This document shows positions 16,831 to 24,950 of a DNA stretch of 34,134 bases, piece after piece. The DNA is taken from assembly GCF_900109195.1 (NCBI RefSeq), contig NZ_FNZG01000010.1, positions 1 through 34,134 of the forward strand. Reading direction: 5' to 3'. The translations under genes and the position numbers were made by a program. The DNA comes from Pseudooceanicola nitratireducens. GTDB taxonomy: Bacteria > Pseudomonadota > Alphaproteobacteria > Rhodobacterales > Rhodobacteraceae. The notes under the pieces were generated by a model. That model was not told the origin of the DNA. It was given only the letters and a program-made list of their open reading frames with translations, and ran no database searches. Each line of letters begins with the position of its first letter. Positions within the stretch are counted from its first letter, which is position 1.

Positions 16831-17984
16831 CAAAGCGCCTCCTGATAGAGGCGCGACACATCTTCGGCTGTCATGTCGCGCGGGTTGGTCTCCAGCAATC
16901 GCGTGATACCGGTCACGACCTCATTAGCCATTCCGGGAATGGCTGCCTCGGTCACTCCGACACCAGAAAGTCGAGACTCAAGTCCGCTTTCGACTAGCAT
17001 CCGTTCCATCTCGTCGATCAGGCCATGGGCCGCAGCCGCATCAGAGTTGAAAGGCCGCGAGGGCAGTAGTAACCGCGATAGACGAGCATATTCAGCTTCT
17101 GCAACGGGCATGTTGAACCTCATCACTGGTCCTGCGACCAGAGCGTTTGCGTGCCCGTGAGGAACCTTGAAACCTGTTCCAAGTGGGTATGACAAGGCAT
17201 GAATCGCCCCCACGCTGGCATTAATGAAGGCCATCCCAGCCAGTGTCGCCCCCAACAGCATGGCCTCTCGCGCTGACAGGTCCGAAGGCGTTTCCATGAC
17301 GATTGGTAAGTTCTGACCGAGAAGCACCAGCGCTTTGTCCGCCATTCCATCGGAAATGGGATTCTTTCTGGTGCGACTGGTTACTGCCTCAATGGCGTGA
17401 ACCATTGCGTCTAACGCCGTGGCCGCTGTGATGTGACGAGGCATTCCCAATGTTAGCTTTGCATCTAGCAAGGCAACGTCAGGCAGAAGCTGCGGTGCAT
17501 ATACCGCTTTTTTTTCGTGGCTTTCCGAAGTCAGCACGGACACCCATGTTACCTCTGATCCGGTCCCTGCCGTGGTTGGCACCTGGATCAGTGGCAAGCG
17601 TTTATCGGTGACCTGATTAATCCCGATCATGTCCGTAATCGGTTGATCGTTGGCTACCGCCGCTGCGATGACCTTGGCAGTGTCCAGTGAACTGCCGCCG
17701 CCAAGTCCGATGATTCCGTCAGCACCAAAGGCCCGCGCGACCTCTACCGCGGCCTCGACGACAGCGATCGGGGGGTCCGCTTCGACTTTATGAAAAATCT
17801 CAACCTCGATGCCAGCAGCCCTAAGTGAGGCGGCTGCCTCGTCCGCAAAACCACAGGCCAATATGCCCGGGTCCGTCACGACCAGCGCACGGGTGCAAGA
17901 CAAATCTTGCATCAGGCTGCCGATCCGGCCAAGCCCACCGCTCTCGCAGACGATCCTCGGGGTGGAAAGGAAATTGAAGTCCAT
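16830..17984 (-). CDS. Iron-containing (group III) alcohol dehydrogenase, probable 6-hydroxyhexanoate dehydrogenase
   Basis: A 384-aa member of the Fe-ADH family. The dinucleotide motif GGGSSLDTAK is at 95-104 and the PTTAGTGSEVT segment at 136-146. The metal ligands expected from the FucO pattern are all present: Asp 192, His 196, His 262 and His 276. It oxidises an alcohol to an aldehyde with NAD(P)+. Between a lactone-opening esterase and an aldehyde dehydrogenase in the reconstructed pathway, the likely substrate is 6-hydroxyhexanoate. Known chn pathways use a zinc-type enzyme (ChnD) for this step, so this is a family substitution. It follows the acyl-CoA dehydrogenase by 18 bases and is coupled to the CoA-transferase. 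Confidence 0.88.
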   Translation of the reverse strand: MDFNFLSTPRIVCESGGLGRIGSLMQDLSCTRALVVTDPGILACGFADEAAASLRAAGIEVEIFHKVEADPPIAVVEAAVEVARAFGADGIIGLGGGSSLDTAKVIAAAVANDQPITDMIGINQVTDKRLPLIQVPTTAGTGSEVTWVSVLTSESHEKKAVYAPQLLPDVALLDAKLTLGMPRHITAATALDAMVHAIEAVTSRTRKNPISDGMADKALVLLGQNLPIVMETPSDLSAREAMLLGATLAGMAFINASVGAIHALSYPLGTGFKVPHGHANALVAGPVMRFNMPVAEAEYARLSRLLLPSRPFNSDAAAAHGLIDEMERMLVESGLESRLSGVGVTEAAIPGMANEVVTGITRLLETNPRDMTAEDVSRLYQEAL

Positions 17985-18002
17985 AGTTTGTCTTCGCTCC
18001 TG

Positions 18003-19163
18003 TTAAGCTGCTGCAGTGCGGATCATATTCCGCGCGATCAGTATTTGCTGAATCTGGGTTGTCCCCTCGTAGATGCGGAAGAGACGCACATCGCGATAGA
18101 AGCGCTCGACCGCATATTCGGCCATGTATCCTGCACCGCCGTGGATTTGCACTGCGCGATCGGCCACTCGACCTACCATCTCACTGGCAAACATCTTGCA
18201 GCAGGCAGCATCAGTCGACACGTTCTGACCAGCGTCCTTGCGGCGTGCTGTTTCTTCGATCATGCAACGCGCTGCGAAGGCCTCGGCGCGACTGTCAGCC
18301 AGCATGGCTTGGATCAGTTGCTTTTCAGCGATGGGTTCACCGAATTGTTTGCGTTCCATCGCATAGGATAGGCTGTCACGGATCAGCCGTTCGGCGGCGC
18401 CCACACAGACGGCAGAAATATGCAGTCGGCCCCGGTCAAGGACTTTCATTGCTGTCTTAAAGCCCTTGTTCAGACGGTCCGGCCCGCCGATAATGTTCGC
18501 GGCAGGCACGCGGACATTGTCAAGGATGACGTCGCATGTGTGCGAGCCCTTCTGCCCCATCTTCCTGTCAGGCTGGCCAAGCGTTATGCCTGGCGTCCCT
18601 GCCTCGACGAGAAAGGCGCTTACGCCGGCAGAACCTTCCGCCTCTGGATTGGTCCGGGCAAAAACCGTGAATAGATCGGCACGCGGTGCATTGGTAATGT
18701 AGCGTTTCGTGCCGTTCAGAAGGAAATCGTTACCGTCACGCCGCGCCGTAGTGCGCAGACTGCCAGCATCCGACCCAGCATCTGGCTCGGTTAGGGCGAA
18801 GGATGCGATCATATCTCCGGACGCGAGAGCTGGTAGATACTGCGCCTTCTGCTCGTCGGTTCCATCGATGATGATTCCCTGAGAGCCGATCCCGTTGTTG
18901 GTGCCAACTAGCGACCGGAACGCAGGCGAAGCCTGGCCAAGAACGAAAGCGGCTTGCACTTCCTCTATCATCGACAAGCCGAGCCCGCCGAAATCTTCCG
19001 GGATCGACATGCCGAAAAGGCCCATCATGCGGATTTCATCGACCAGCATCGGCGGAATCACATCCTCGTCGGCGACGCGATCCTCGTAAGGGATTAGTCG
19101 CTCTTTCACGAAGCGGTCGAGCGCGTCGAGAAACTGGGAAAGGGTATCTTTATCAAGGGCCAT
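18003..19163 (-). CDS. Acyl-CoA dehydrogenase, probable adipyl-CoA dehydrogenase
   Basis: A 386-aa flavoprotein of the acyl-CoA dehydrogenase family. It shows FALTEPDAGSDAGS (122-135) for FAD/substrate binding, KMGQKGSHTCDVILDNVRVP (201-220), the DRGRLHISAVCVGAAE helix, QIHGGAGYMAEY (339-350), and IYEGTTQIQ with the catalytic Glu at 366. It introduces the 2,3-double bond into an acyl-CoA, passing electrons to ETF; etfBA are encoded 9 kb away in the same island. Position beside a CoA-transferase suggests adipyl-CoA (or glutaryl-CoA in a C5 variant). The gene starts 15 bases after the IclR-type gene and leads the minus-strand catabolic run. Confidence 0.9.
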   Translation of the reverse strand: MALDKDTLSQFLDALDRFVKERLIPYEDRVADEDVIPPMLVDEIRMMGLFGMSIPEDFGGLGLSMIEEVQAAFVLGQASPAFRSLVGTNNGIGSQGIIIDGTDEQKAQYLPALASGDMIASFALTEPDAGSDAGSLRTTARRDGNDFLLNGTKRYITNAPRADLFTVFARTNPEAEGSAGVSAFLVEAGTPGITLGQPDRKMGQKGSHTCDVILDNVRVPAANIIGGPDRLNKGFKTAMKVLDRGRLHISAVCVGAAERLIRDSLSYAMERKQFGEPIAEKQLIQAMLADSRAEAFAARCMIEETARRKDAGQNVSTDAACCKMFASEMVGRVADRAVQIHGGAGYMAEYAVERFYRDVRLFRIYEGTTQIQQILIARNMIRTAAA

Positions 19164-19178
19164 GATGCTCTCTATTGT

Positions 19179-19973
19179 TCAGGGTGCGACCGCCGCAACG
19201 CGGCGGACAAGATCGACAAGGCGGTGCGCGACGTCGCTTTCGATCCAGTCGCGCGTAAGGGTTTGCGAAGGGCCACCGCAGTTGAAGGCAATAATGGGTG
19301 AGCCGTCCTTCGGCACGAAGGGCACCGCTACAGCGTTCACATCACGTTTCCACTCCGTGAAGGACGTGCAGTAACCGTGCTGTTGGTAGTCTGCGATAGC
19401 TGCTTCGATTCCGGGCTGCACATTCGGCCAGTTGTCGCCTTCATGTTCCTCCACAAGGGCCAGAATTCTGGCCCGCTCATCCGGGTCGTGCGCCGCTATG
19501 CAGGCGCGACCAACCGCGGTCGTGGCCAGTTTAATATGGGCACCAACCTCGATCGCCAGCGTGACGGCATTAGTGCCCTTGCACCGCTCCAGATAGACCA
19601 TCGATAGCCGGTCACGACTGGCCATGGCCACCGGCATGCCTGTGTAATCAGCCAGCTCCTGCATAAAGGGCTTCGCCAGTTGCCGCAGCGGAATCCCTGC
19701 AAGGCAGGAGAAACCCAACGAAAGCACTGGAGGGGCCAGTCGATAACGTGCTGTATCCGGGTCGTAGCTGAGGTATTCCAGCTTGTTCAGTGTATAGGCC
19801 AGCCGGGAGACCGTCGATCTGCTCAGGCCAGTGCGCTCGGCCAACTCACCGTTCCCCAGAGCCTCCCCTTCCCGCCGAAAGGCCCGCAACAGCTCCAAGC
19901 CGCGCGCCAACGCCGTGACAAAATCGCGATCCTGTTTCTCGGCATCCTTGGTGCGGTCTTTCCTTGGTCTCAC
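19179..19973 (-). CDS. IclR-family transcriptional regulator
   Basis: A 264-aa regulator. The winged helix-turn-helix at about 18-80 includes VTALARGLELLRAFR and LAERTGLSRSTVSRLAYTL, the style of the PcaR/PcaU/PobR branch. The effector domain follows (90-264) with the typical GRACIAA and VAVPF segments. The GTG start at 19973 has AGGAGG 6 bases upstream. It is divergent from the aldehyde dehydrogenase gene and is the first gene of the minus-strand catabolic run. A TTTCCCGC-TAT-GCGGAAAA inverted repeat at 20055-20073 in the divergent region resembles IclR-type operators. It may sense a pathway acid or acyl-CoA; this is inference. Confidence 0.9.
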   Translation of the reverse strand: MRPRKDRTKDAEKQDRDFVTALARGLELLRAFRREGEALGNGELAERTGLSRSTVSRLAYTLNKLEYLSYDPDTARYRLAPPVLSLGFSCLAGIPLRQLAKPFMQELADYTGMPVAMASRDRLSMVYLERCKGTNAVTLAIEVGAHIKLATTAVGRACIAAHDPDERARILALVEEHEGDNWPNVQPGIEAAIADYQQHGYCTSFTEWKRDVNAVAVPFVPKDGSPIIAFNCGGPSQTLTRDWIESDVAHRLVDLVRRVAAVAP

Positions 19974-20144
19974 GATATCCCTCCTCGGAAAGAATTATGC
20001 GTCTTGAAACACACCTAAACGATCGATAACGTCCGAGTCAATACTGCGGTAAACTTTCCCGCTATGCGGAAAATTAAGGTCGTCCACCTAGTCCCATTCG
20101 TGCCGGATCCTGCGGATGACACAACTAAGCGAGGGCATAATGCC
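19974..20144. promoter_or_regulatory. Divergent promoter region of the catabolic island
   Basis: This 171-base region separates the IclR-type and aldehyde dehydrogenase genes. On the minus strand a TTGACT (complement of 20036-20041) could be a -35 for the regulator run. On the plus strand TTGAAA at 20004-20009 with TAACGT at 20027-20032 (17-base spacer) is a weak sigma-70-like pair for the dehydrogenase run. The proposed boxes are tentative. Confidence 0.45.
20055..20073. promoter_or_regulatory. Candidate IclR-type operator
   Basis: TTTCCCGC (20055-20062), spacer TAT, GCGGAAAA (20066-20073): 7 of 8 positions are symmetric. Position in the divergent gap and symmetry fit an operator for the adjacent IclR-family regulator. 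It also covers an upstream in-frame ATG at 20064, arguing that the aldehyde dehydrogenase starts further downstream. Confidence 0.5.
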
Positions 20145-21599
20145 ATGAAAGAAATGAATTATCCGACCATCCAGCACCTCATCGGACGAGACTGGATCGC
20201 TTCTCCCACGCCAGAGGATCGTGCAGTCATAAACCCTGCAAACGGGCAAACTATCGGACAGATTCCGCAGGCTAGCGCCGCAGATCTAGACCATGCGGTT
20301 CACTCGGCCGAATCAGCTTTTCGCCGATGGAAAAACAGCTCTCCCATGGAACGAAGTGCGATTTTGCGGCGGTTTGCCGACCTGCTGCGCCAAAATGACA
20401 GACTGATCGCTGGCTGGATCACTCTCGATGAAGGCAAGCCGCTGGCTGAGGCTTTGGCTGAGGTCCGCGCCTCGGCTGACCACGTTGACTGGCACGCCGA
20501 GGAATGTCGGCGCATTTATGGGCGCATCATTCCATCACGCAGCCCGCGGGTACAGCAGCTTGTCGTGCGCGAACCGATAGGCGTCTGCCTTGCCATCACG
20601 CCTTGGAATTTTCCGCTGAGCCAAGCGGTACGCAAGGTCGCGGCGGCGCTTGCGTCAGGTTGCACGATGATCTTAAAAGCCCCGGCAGAGGCTCCGGCGG
20701 GTTGCATGGCAATTGCTCGCTATCTGCTGGATGCAGGATTGCCCGAAGGCTGTCTGAACCTTGTCTGGGGTAATGCGGCCTTCATTTCGGAAACTCTAAT
20801 TGCGCGCCCCGAGGTGCGCAAAATCACCTTCACCGGTTCGGTCGAGGTGGGCAAGCATCTGGCAGAATTGGCTGGCCGCCATATGAAGCGGGCGACGATG
20901 GAGCTCGGCGGTCACGCGCCCGTATTGGTGTTCGACGACACCGATGCCACGGCCGCGGCGCGCGCCTTGGCGGTCAACAAGCTGCGCAATGCAGGCCAGG
21001 TGTGCATCGCCCCAACCCGGTTTTACGTACAACAAGGCATCTACGATCGATTTCTGTCCGAACTAGTTTCAGCATTTGAGAGCGTAAAGGTGGGCGCTGG
21101 TTTAGCCGAAGGCACGCAGATGGGACCATTGTGTCATCGCGGACGCGTGAATGCGATGGAAAAGCTCGTCGAGGATGCCCGCGAAAACGGCGCACGGGTG
21201 TTGACGGGAGGCAAAAGGCTTGGAAATCATGGTAACTTCTATGCCCCGACAATCGTCGATACGCCCAACGACGACATTGACTTGATGCGCGAAGAACCCT
21301 TCGGCCCGATTGCTGTCGTCTCGTCTTTTCGTGACATAGAGGACGGACTGTCGCGGGCCAACGGGCTACCCTTCGGGCTGGCGTCCTATGTCTTTACCAA
21401 TTCGTTAGAGCGTGCAGATAAAGCAGCTGCGGGTTTGCAGGCAGGTATGGTAAGCATCAACCAGTTCGGCCTCGCTCTGCCCGAGACTCCGTTTGGAGGC
21501 GTGAGAGACAGCGGCTATGGGACTGAAGGCGGGACGGAAACCTTCGAAGGCTATCTCATTACCAAATTTATCTCGCGCAATCGCGCGCCAGTGCTGTGA
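20145..21599 (+). CDS. Aldehyde dehydrogenase (SSADH-like), probable 6-oxohexanoate dehydrogenase
   Basis: A 484-aa NAD(P)+-dependent aldehyde dehydrogenase of the succinate-semialdehyde dehydrogenase branch. Asn 155 in TPWNFP, Lys 178 in LKAP, Glu 253 in MELGGHAPV and the nucleophile Cys 287 in NAGQVCIAP are all present; EEPFGPIAVV and PETPFGGVRDSGYGTEGG close the domain. It would oxidise the omega-oxo acid to a dicarboxylate, here 6-oxohexanoate to adipate (ChnE role). The ATG at 20145 follows GAGGG by 9 bases and gives the family's usual length; an upstream ATG at 20064 overlaps the likely operator. It ends 8 bases before the next start, so it forms an operon with the hydratase/dehydrogenase gene. 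Confidence 0.9.
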   Translation: MKEMNYPTIQHLIGRDWIASPTPEDRAVINPANGQTIGQIPQASAADLDHAVHSAESAFRRWKNSSPMERSAILRRFADLLRQNDRLIAGWITLDEGKPLAEALAEVRASADHVDWHAEECRRIYGRIIPSRSPRVQQLVVREPIGVCLAITPWNFPLSQAVRKVAAALASGCTMILKAPAEAPAGCMAIARYLLDAGLPEGCLNLVWGNAAFISETLIARPEVRKITFTGSVEVGKHLAELAGRHMKRATMELGGHAPVLVFDDTDATAAARALAVNKLRNAGQVCIAPTRFYVQQGIYDRFLSELVSAFESVKVGAGLAEGTQMGPLCHRGRVNAMEKLVEDARENGARVLTGGKRLGNHGNFYAPTIVDTPNDDIDLMREEPFGPIAVVSSFRDIEDGLSRANGLPFGLASYVFTNSLERADKAAAGLQAGMVSINQFGLALPETPFGGVRDSGYGTEGGTETFEGYLITKFISRNRAPVL

Positions 21600-21607
21600 G
21601 GATGCCC

Positions 21608-23689
21608 ATGCCTGTTGAATTAAGCTTCTCAAATGACGCAGCAATTCTGACCATAGACAATTCGCCGCTTAACCTAATCAACGCGGAGGTTCGGGCTGGA
21701 ATACAACACTGTATCTTCAAAGTCCTCGAAACTGGGGCTACCAGGCTGATTATCACCGGCACAGGAACGACCTTCGTCGCGGGCGCGGATGCGAAGGAAT
21801 TCGGTAAGTTGCCTGTTGATCCACAACTAAATGATGTGCTGATGCAACTTGCACACCTCCCGATTCCTACTATCGCAGCAATCAACGGGGCTGCGCTTGG
21901 TGGGGGACTAGAGATTGCTCTGGCTTGCTGCTATCGCATCGCCTCAACTTCTGCCAAACTGGGCTTGCCAGAGGTAAACTTGGGGATCGTGCCTGGCGCA
22001 GGGGGAACCCAAAGACTGCCGCGACTTATCGGTATTGAAGCTGCGCTTGACATGATTGTCACCGGGAAGGCTGTTTCCGCCGAGCAGGCACTGAAAATGG
22101 GACTGATCCAGCTGCTAGCCGATGACCCGCTTGGCGCGGCCATAGCTCTCGATGACGATGTACTTGAGGCGGCACAGGCACCCGACAATCTTCCTTCACC
22201 AAAGCCAAACCACGTCGCAGCGGAAGTCGCCCGAGCGCATGTAGCGCGGCGTATGCCTGGCCAGAATGCCCCGCAGGTTGCGGTGAACCTAGTCGCGACC
22301 AGTGCGACGACGCCGCTGCACGACGCACTAGCCAGCGAGCGCTCTGCGTTTTTGGACCTTCGTACCTCGGATCAGGCGCGGGCCCTTAGGCACGTTTTCT
22401 TCACCGAGCGTACCGCAACCAACAAGGGGCGCGCCTACCCCCGACCTTCCCGAGATGCTGAAACCGCCATCGTGGTCGGTGGTGGCAATATGGGCGCAGC
22501 TATTGCGTACACGCTGGCGACCGCAGGGATCTCGGTGACTGTCGTCGAACGTAGTGCCTCGTCCGCCGAGTGGGCCAGTAAAAACCTGCAAAAGCTGATT
22601 GATCAGGGTATCAGTCGCGGTATTCTGTCCGTCGATGCGGCAAAGACGGTTGAAGACCGGCTGGTTACGGTCTCAGGCTATGACGCTCTGCCACCAACCG
22701 ATCTAGCAATCGAGGCGGCCTTCGAGGATTTTGCGGTTAAGACCGCGATCCTGACCGAACTCGAAGGCGCACTGCCACCCGAGACCATCATTGCCACAAA
22801 CACATCCTATCTCGATGTAAATCGGCTCTCTGATGGGTTGAAACACCCGGCACGCTTTGTAGGGATGCATTTCTTCAGTCCTGCGCATATTATGAAACTT
22901 CTGGAAGTCGTCAGGAGCGACCGAACGTCAGACGGAACATTAGGTGCAGCACTTGTGCTGGCGCACAGGCTTGGTAAAATCCCGGTACTGTCTGGTGTTT
23001 GCGATGGCTTCATCGGAAACCGAATTTTGTCGAGCTACCGTCGCGCCGCTAATCGCCTTCTGGTGGAGGGGGCTAATGTCGACGAGATCGACGCGGCTAT
23101 GCGCGGATTCGGTATGGCGATGGGTCCATATGCTGCACAGGACATGTCGGGGCTGGACATCGCCTACGCGAATATCCGTCGCAAGGCAGTTGCCGAAGGG
23201 AACTGCTGTGGTCACGTGCCCTTGGTCGAGCGGCTGGTCGAAAAGCACAAACGCCTAGGACGCAAATCGGGCGCCGGATGGTACGACTATGGGCCAGACG
23301 GCAAACCCTCACATTCGGAGCTGGTCGCTAGCGAAATACTCCGTGTCTCAGAAGAAATGAACTTCACTCGCCGCGAGTTCTCAGCTGACGAAATCGTAGA
23401 AAGGCTCTTGCTCACAATGGTGGCGGAAGCCTGCGATATCCTTGACGAAGGCGTAGCAGAAAAACCGCAAGACATCGACCTAGTAATGATTCACGGCTAC
23501 GGATTTCCCCGCTGGCGGGGAGGCCTGATGCACCACGCCAAAAATATCGGCAAGGATCGGTTGACCGCGCTCTTCAGCGCGCATGTCAAAGAGGATCCTT
23601 GCGGCTGGAGGGTGCCTCGTTATTTAGAAAGAGTTTTCGCGACCGGGGAGGAACATGTCAGCATGTTTCCCACGATCACCGGCAGATAA
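21608..23689 (+). CDS. Bifunctional enoyl-CoA hydratase / 3-hydroxyacyl-CoA dehydrogenase (FadB/FadJ-like)
   Basis: A 693-aa fusion. Residues 1-190 are an enoyl-CoA hydratase: GADAKEF at 59-65 and catalytic Glu 102 (GGGLEIA) and Glu 122 (LPEVNLGIVPGAGGT). Residues 285-580 are the NAD-dependent dehydrogenase: VVGGGNMGAAIA at 289-300, catalytic His 427 in HFFSPAHIMK, and GRKSGAGWYDYG; a second C-terminal helical repeat follows. It hydrates 2,3-dehydroacyl-CoA and oxidises the 3-hydroxy product, here probably to 3-oxoadipyl-CoA. The ATG at 21608 has GAGG 6 bases upstream, in the sequence that ends the aldehyde dehydrogenase; two earlier starts (21596, 21602) lack proper spacing. An IS remnant follows 21 bases after the stop. 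Confidence 0.92.
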   Translation: MPVELSFSNDAAILTIDNSPLNLINAEVRAGIQHCIFKVLETGATRLIITGTGTTFVAGADAKEFGKLPVDPQLNDVLMQLAHLPIPTIAAINGAALGGGLEIALACCYRIASTSAKLGLPEVNLGIVPGAGGTQRLPRLIGIEAALDMIVTGKAVSAEQALKMGLIQLLADDPLGAAIALDDDVLEAAQAPDNLPSPKPNHVAAEVARAHVARRMPGQNAPQVAVNLVATSATTPLHDALASERSAFLDLRTSDQARALRHVFFTERTATNKGRAYPRPSRDAETAIVVGGGNMGAAIAYTLATAGISVTVVERSASSAEWASKNLQKLIDQGISRGILSVDAAKTVEDRLVTVSGYDALPPTDLAIEAAFEDFAVKTAILTELEGALPPETIIATNTSYLDVNRLSDGLKHPARFVGMHFFSPAHIMKLLEVVRSDRTSDGTLGAALVLAHRLGKIPVLSGVCDGFIGNRILSSYRRAANRLLVEGANVDEIDAAMRGFGMAMGPYAAQDMSGLDIAYANIRRKAVAEGNCCGHVPLVERLVEKHKRLGRKSGAGWYDYGPDGKPSHSELVASEILRVSEEMNFTRREFSADEIVERLLLTMVAEACDILDEGVAEKPQDIDLVMIHGYGFPRWRGGLMHHAKNIGKDRLTALFSAHVKEDPCGWRVPRYLERVFATGEEHVSMFPTITGR

Positions 23690-23710
23690 GTTGTCTTTCT
23701 GTGGTAGAGG

Positions 23711-24757
23711 GAGTCTGTTTTGCAAATGGGGTGATGGCCGTGGTTGCCCTTTCCCCGGATAAACTTATCCCACAGCTTCCGTAACGGGTATGCCGAGTGC
23801 AGTGTATCCGTTCAGGACGGCGATGCGGACTGGGAGTGCCGCGACCTGACGGTCAAAGTCCCGCGCTATAAGGCGATGCCCCAGCGACATGACACAGTTC
23901 ATTTTCGTCTCGACACTGCTTCGGCGGTGGTATCCGCTCCATCGTCGCCAGAGCGCGCGAGCCAGGCACTTCGCCGCGCGCAGGGCCTCGTTTCGCGCCA
24001 CGGCTCCGGCGGTGATGGTCTTCCATGGCTTTGCGTTCTTGCGTGGCGGGATAACGGCGTGGGCACCACGGTCAGCAATTGCGTCGTGGCATTTCCGTGT
24101 GTCGTAGGCACCGTCAGCCATGACACTGCCGATCTACTGGTCCGCCGGGATCTGGTTGAGGAGGTCGGGTAAAACCCATGCATCGCCGATGTGGCTCCCT
24201 GTGACCTCGTCACTGCGCGAACCTCCAGTGTTTCCTCGTCAACCCCGAGATGGATCTCGCTCCAGACGCGCCGTTTGGGTCCACCATGCTTGCGGGCGTG
24301 CCACTCGCCTTCGCCCGCGACTTTGATACGCGTGCTGACAGCAGGTGCAGCGGCCCCTTGGAGCCGCGATTCGAGATGTTCACGGCCAGGGTCTTCTGAC
24401 GCCGGGACAGGGTGCTGAAGTCGGGCACAGTCCGGACGAGACCAACCAGCTGCAGCAGGCTCTAGACGAACCCAGTCGTCTACCGGAGCGCCATGCCGAA
24501 TAACACCTTCATGGAAAGGCAGGTCTGGCTGGAGGCATCGCTGTAGGTCTGCTGCCGGCCACGACTGCCTATCGGCGCGGCCTCCCAGCTCATTTCGGGG
24601 TCGAACCAGATTGCCAGAGCGCCCCGGCGCTTGAGCGCTTCATTGTAGGCTCGCAAGTTCCTGGTGTTGTAGGTCGGGGGTGCAGTCTGCTCATGCACCC
24701 CGGCTACCAAGCCGGGTTCATAAGATGGATCCCGCACGGAATTTGTTCAACAGAGCC
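23711..24757 (-). mobile_element. Decayed IS5-family insertion sequence
   Basis: About 1047 bases bounded by imperfect inverted repeats: 23711-23733 and the complement of 24735-24757 share G..TCTGTT...CAAAT...GTG in register. Inside, a broken IS5-type transposase is read on the minus strand. TAG follows the right end (24758-24760) and also lies just left of the left end (23705-23707), but a clean target duplication is not established. It separates the two plus-strand parts of the catabolic island. Confidence 0.75.
23765..24737 (-). pseudogene. IS5-family transposase, multiply frameshifted
   Basis: Pieces in different frames on the minus strand resemble one IS5-type transposase. The N-terminal piece (24737-24480) reads ...YNEALKRRGALAIWFDPEMSW and stops after VLFGMALR. 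A middle piece (from 24428) has PDFSTLSRRQKTLAVNISNRG and shifts frame near 24338, where the first catalytic aspartate should be. A shifted piece then carries GEGEWHARKHGGPKRRVW. The C-terminal piece (24121-23765) has MADGAYDTRKCHDAIADRG and ends TALGIPVTEAVG. A premature stop plus at least two frameshifts make it inactive. The element is therefore old relative to any recent movement of the island. Confidence 0.8.
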
Positions 24758-24950
24758 TAGTAGCAGGCATATCTGCCTCACGACAGGCTGAGCACGATCA
24801 TACAATTTCCAAAGCAGGTATGTTCAATACACGGTGCATTCTTCGCCCTTACTCTGAGATCATTGGCGTACGCCTCAGACCGTTTGACGCCTCCGAGATT
24901 GGCGACGTCAGGTGGTGGCTTTGCCAAATGTTACTCTTGGGAGGATAAAT
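24758..24950. promoter_or_regulatory. Probable promoter region of the esterase-BVMO run, with paired repeats
   Basis: This 193-base region lies between the IS remnant and the esterase. ATTGGCGTACG at 24862-24872 and ATTGGCGACG at 24898-24907 form a near-direct repeat 36 bases apart. ACGCCTC occurs at 24870-24876 and 24887-24893, and GGCGTACGCC (24865-24874) is palindromic. A TTGACG near 24883 is -35-like but has no good -10. Direct repeats of this kind suit an AraC-type activator; the assignment is tentative. Confidence 0.4.
24931..24945 (+). promoter_or_regulatory. Ribosome-binding leader shared with the BVMO gene (copy 1)
   Basis: TTACTCTTGGGAGGA precedes the esterase ATG (24951) with GGGAGG 6 bases before the start. 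It decides the start, as the frame's earlier in-frame start candidates have no such site. The same sequence, less one T, precedes the BVMO gene. Confidence 0.6.

Noticed and set aside
23705-24760. TAG target duplication flanking the IS5-family element
   Set aside because: TAG occurs on both sides, but the left end is three bases out of register with the inverted repeat, so it was not called.
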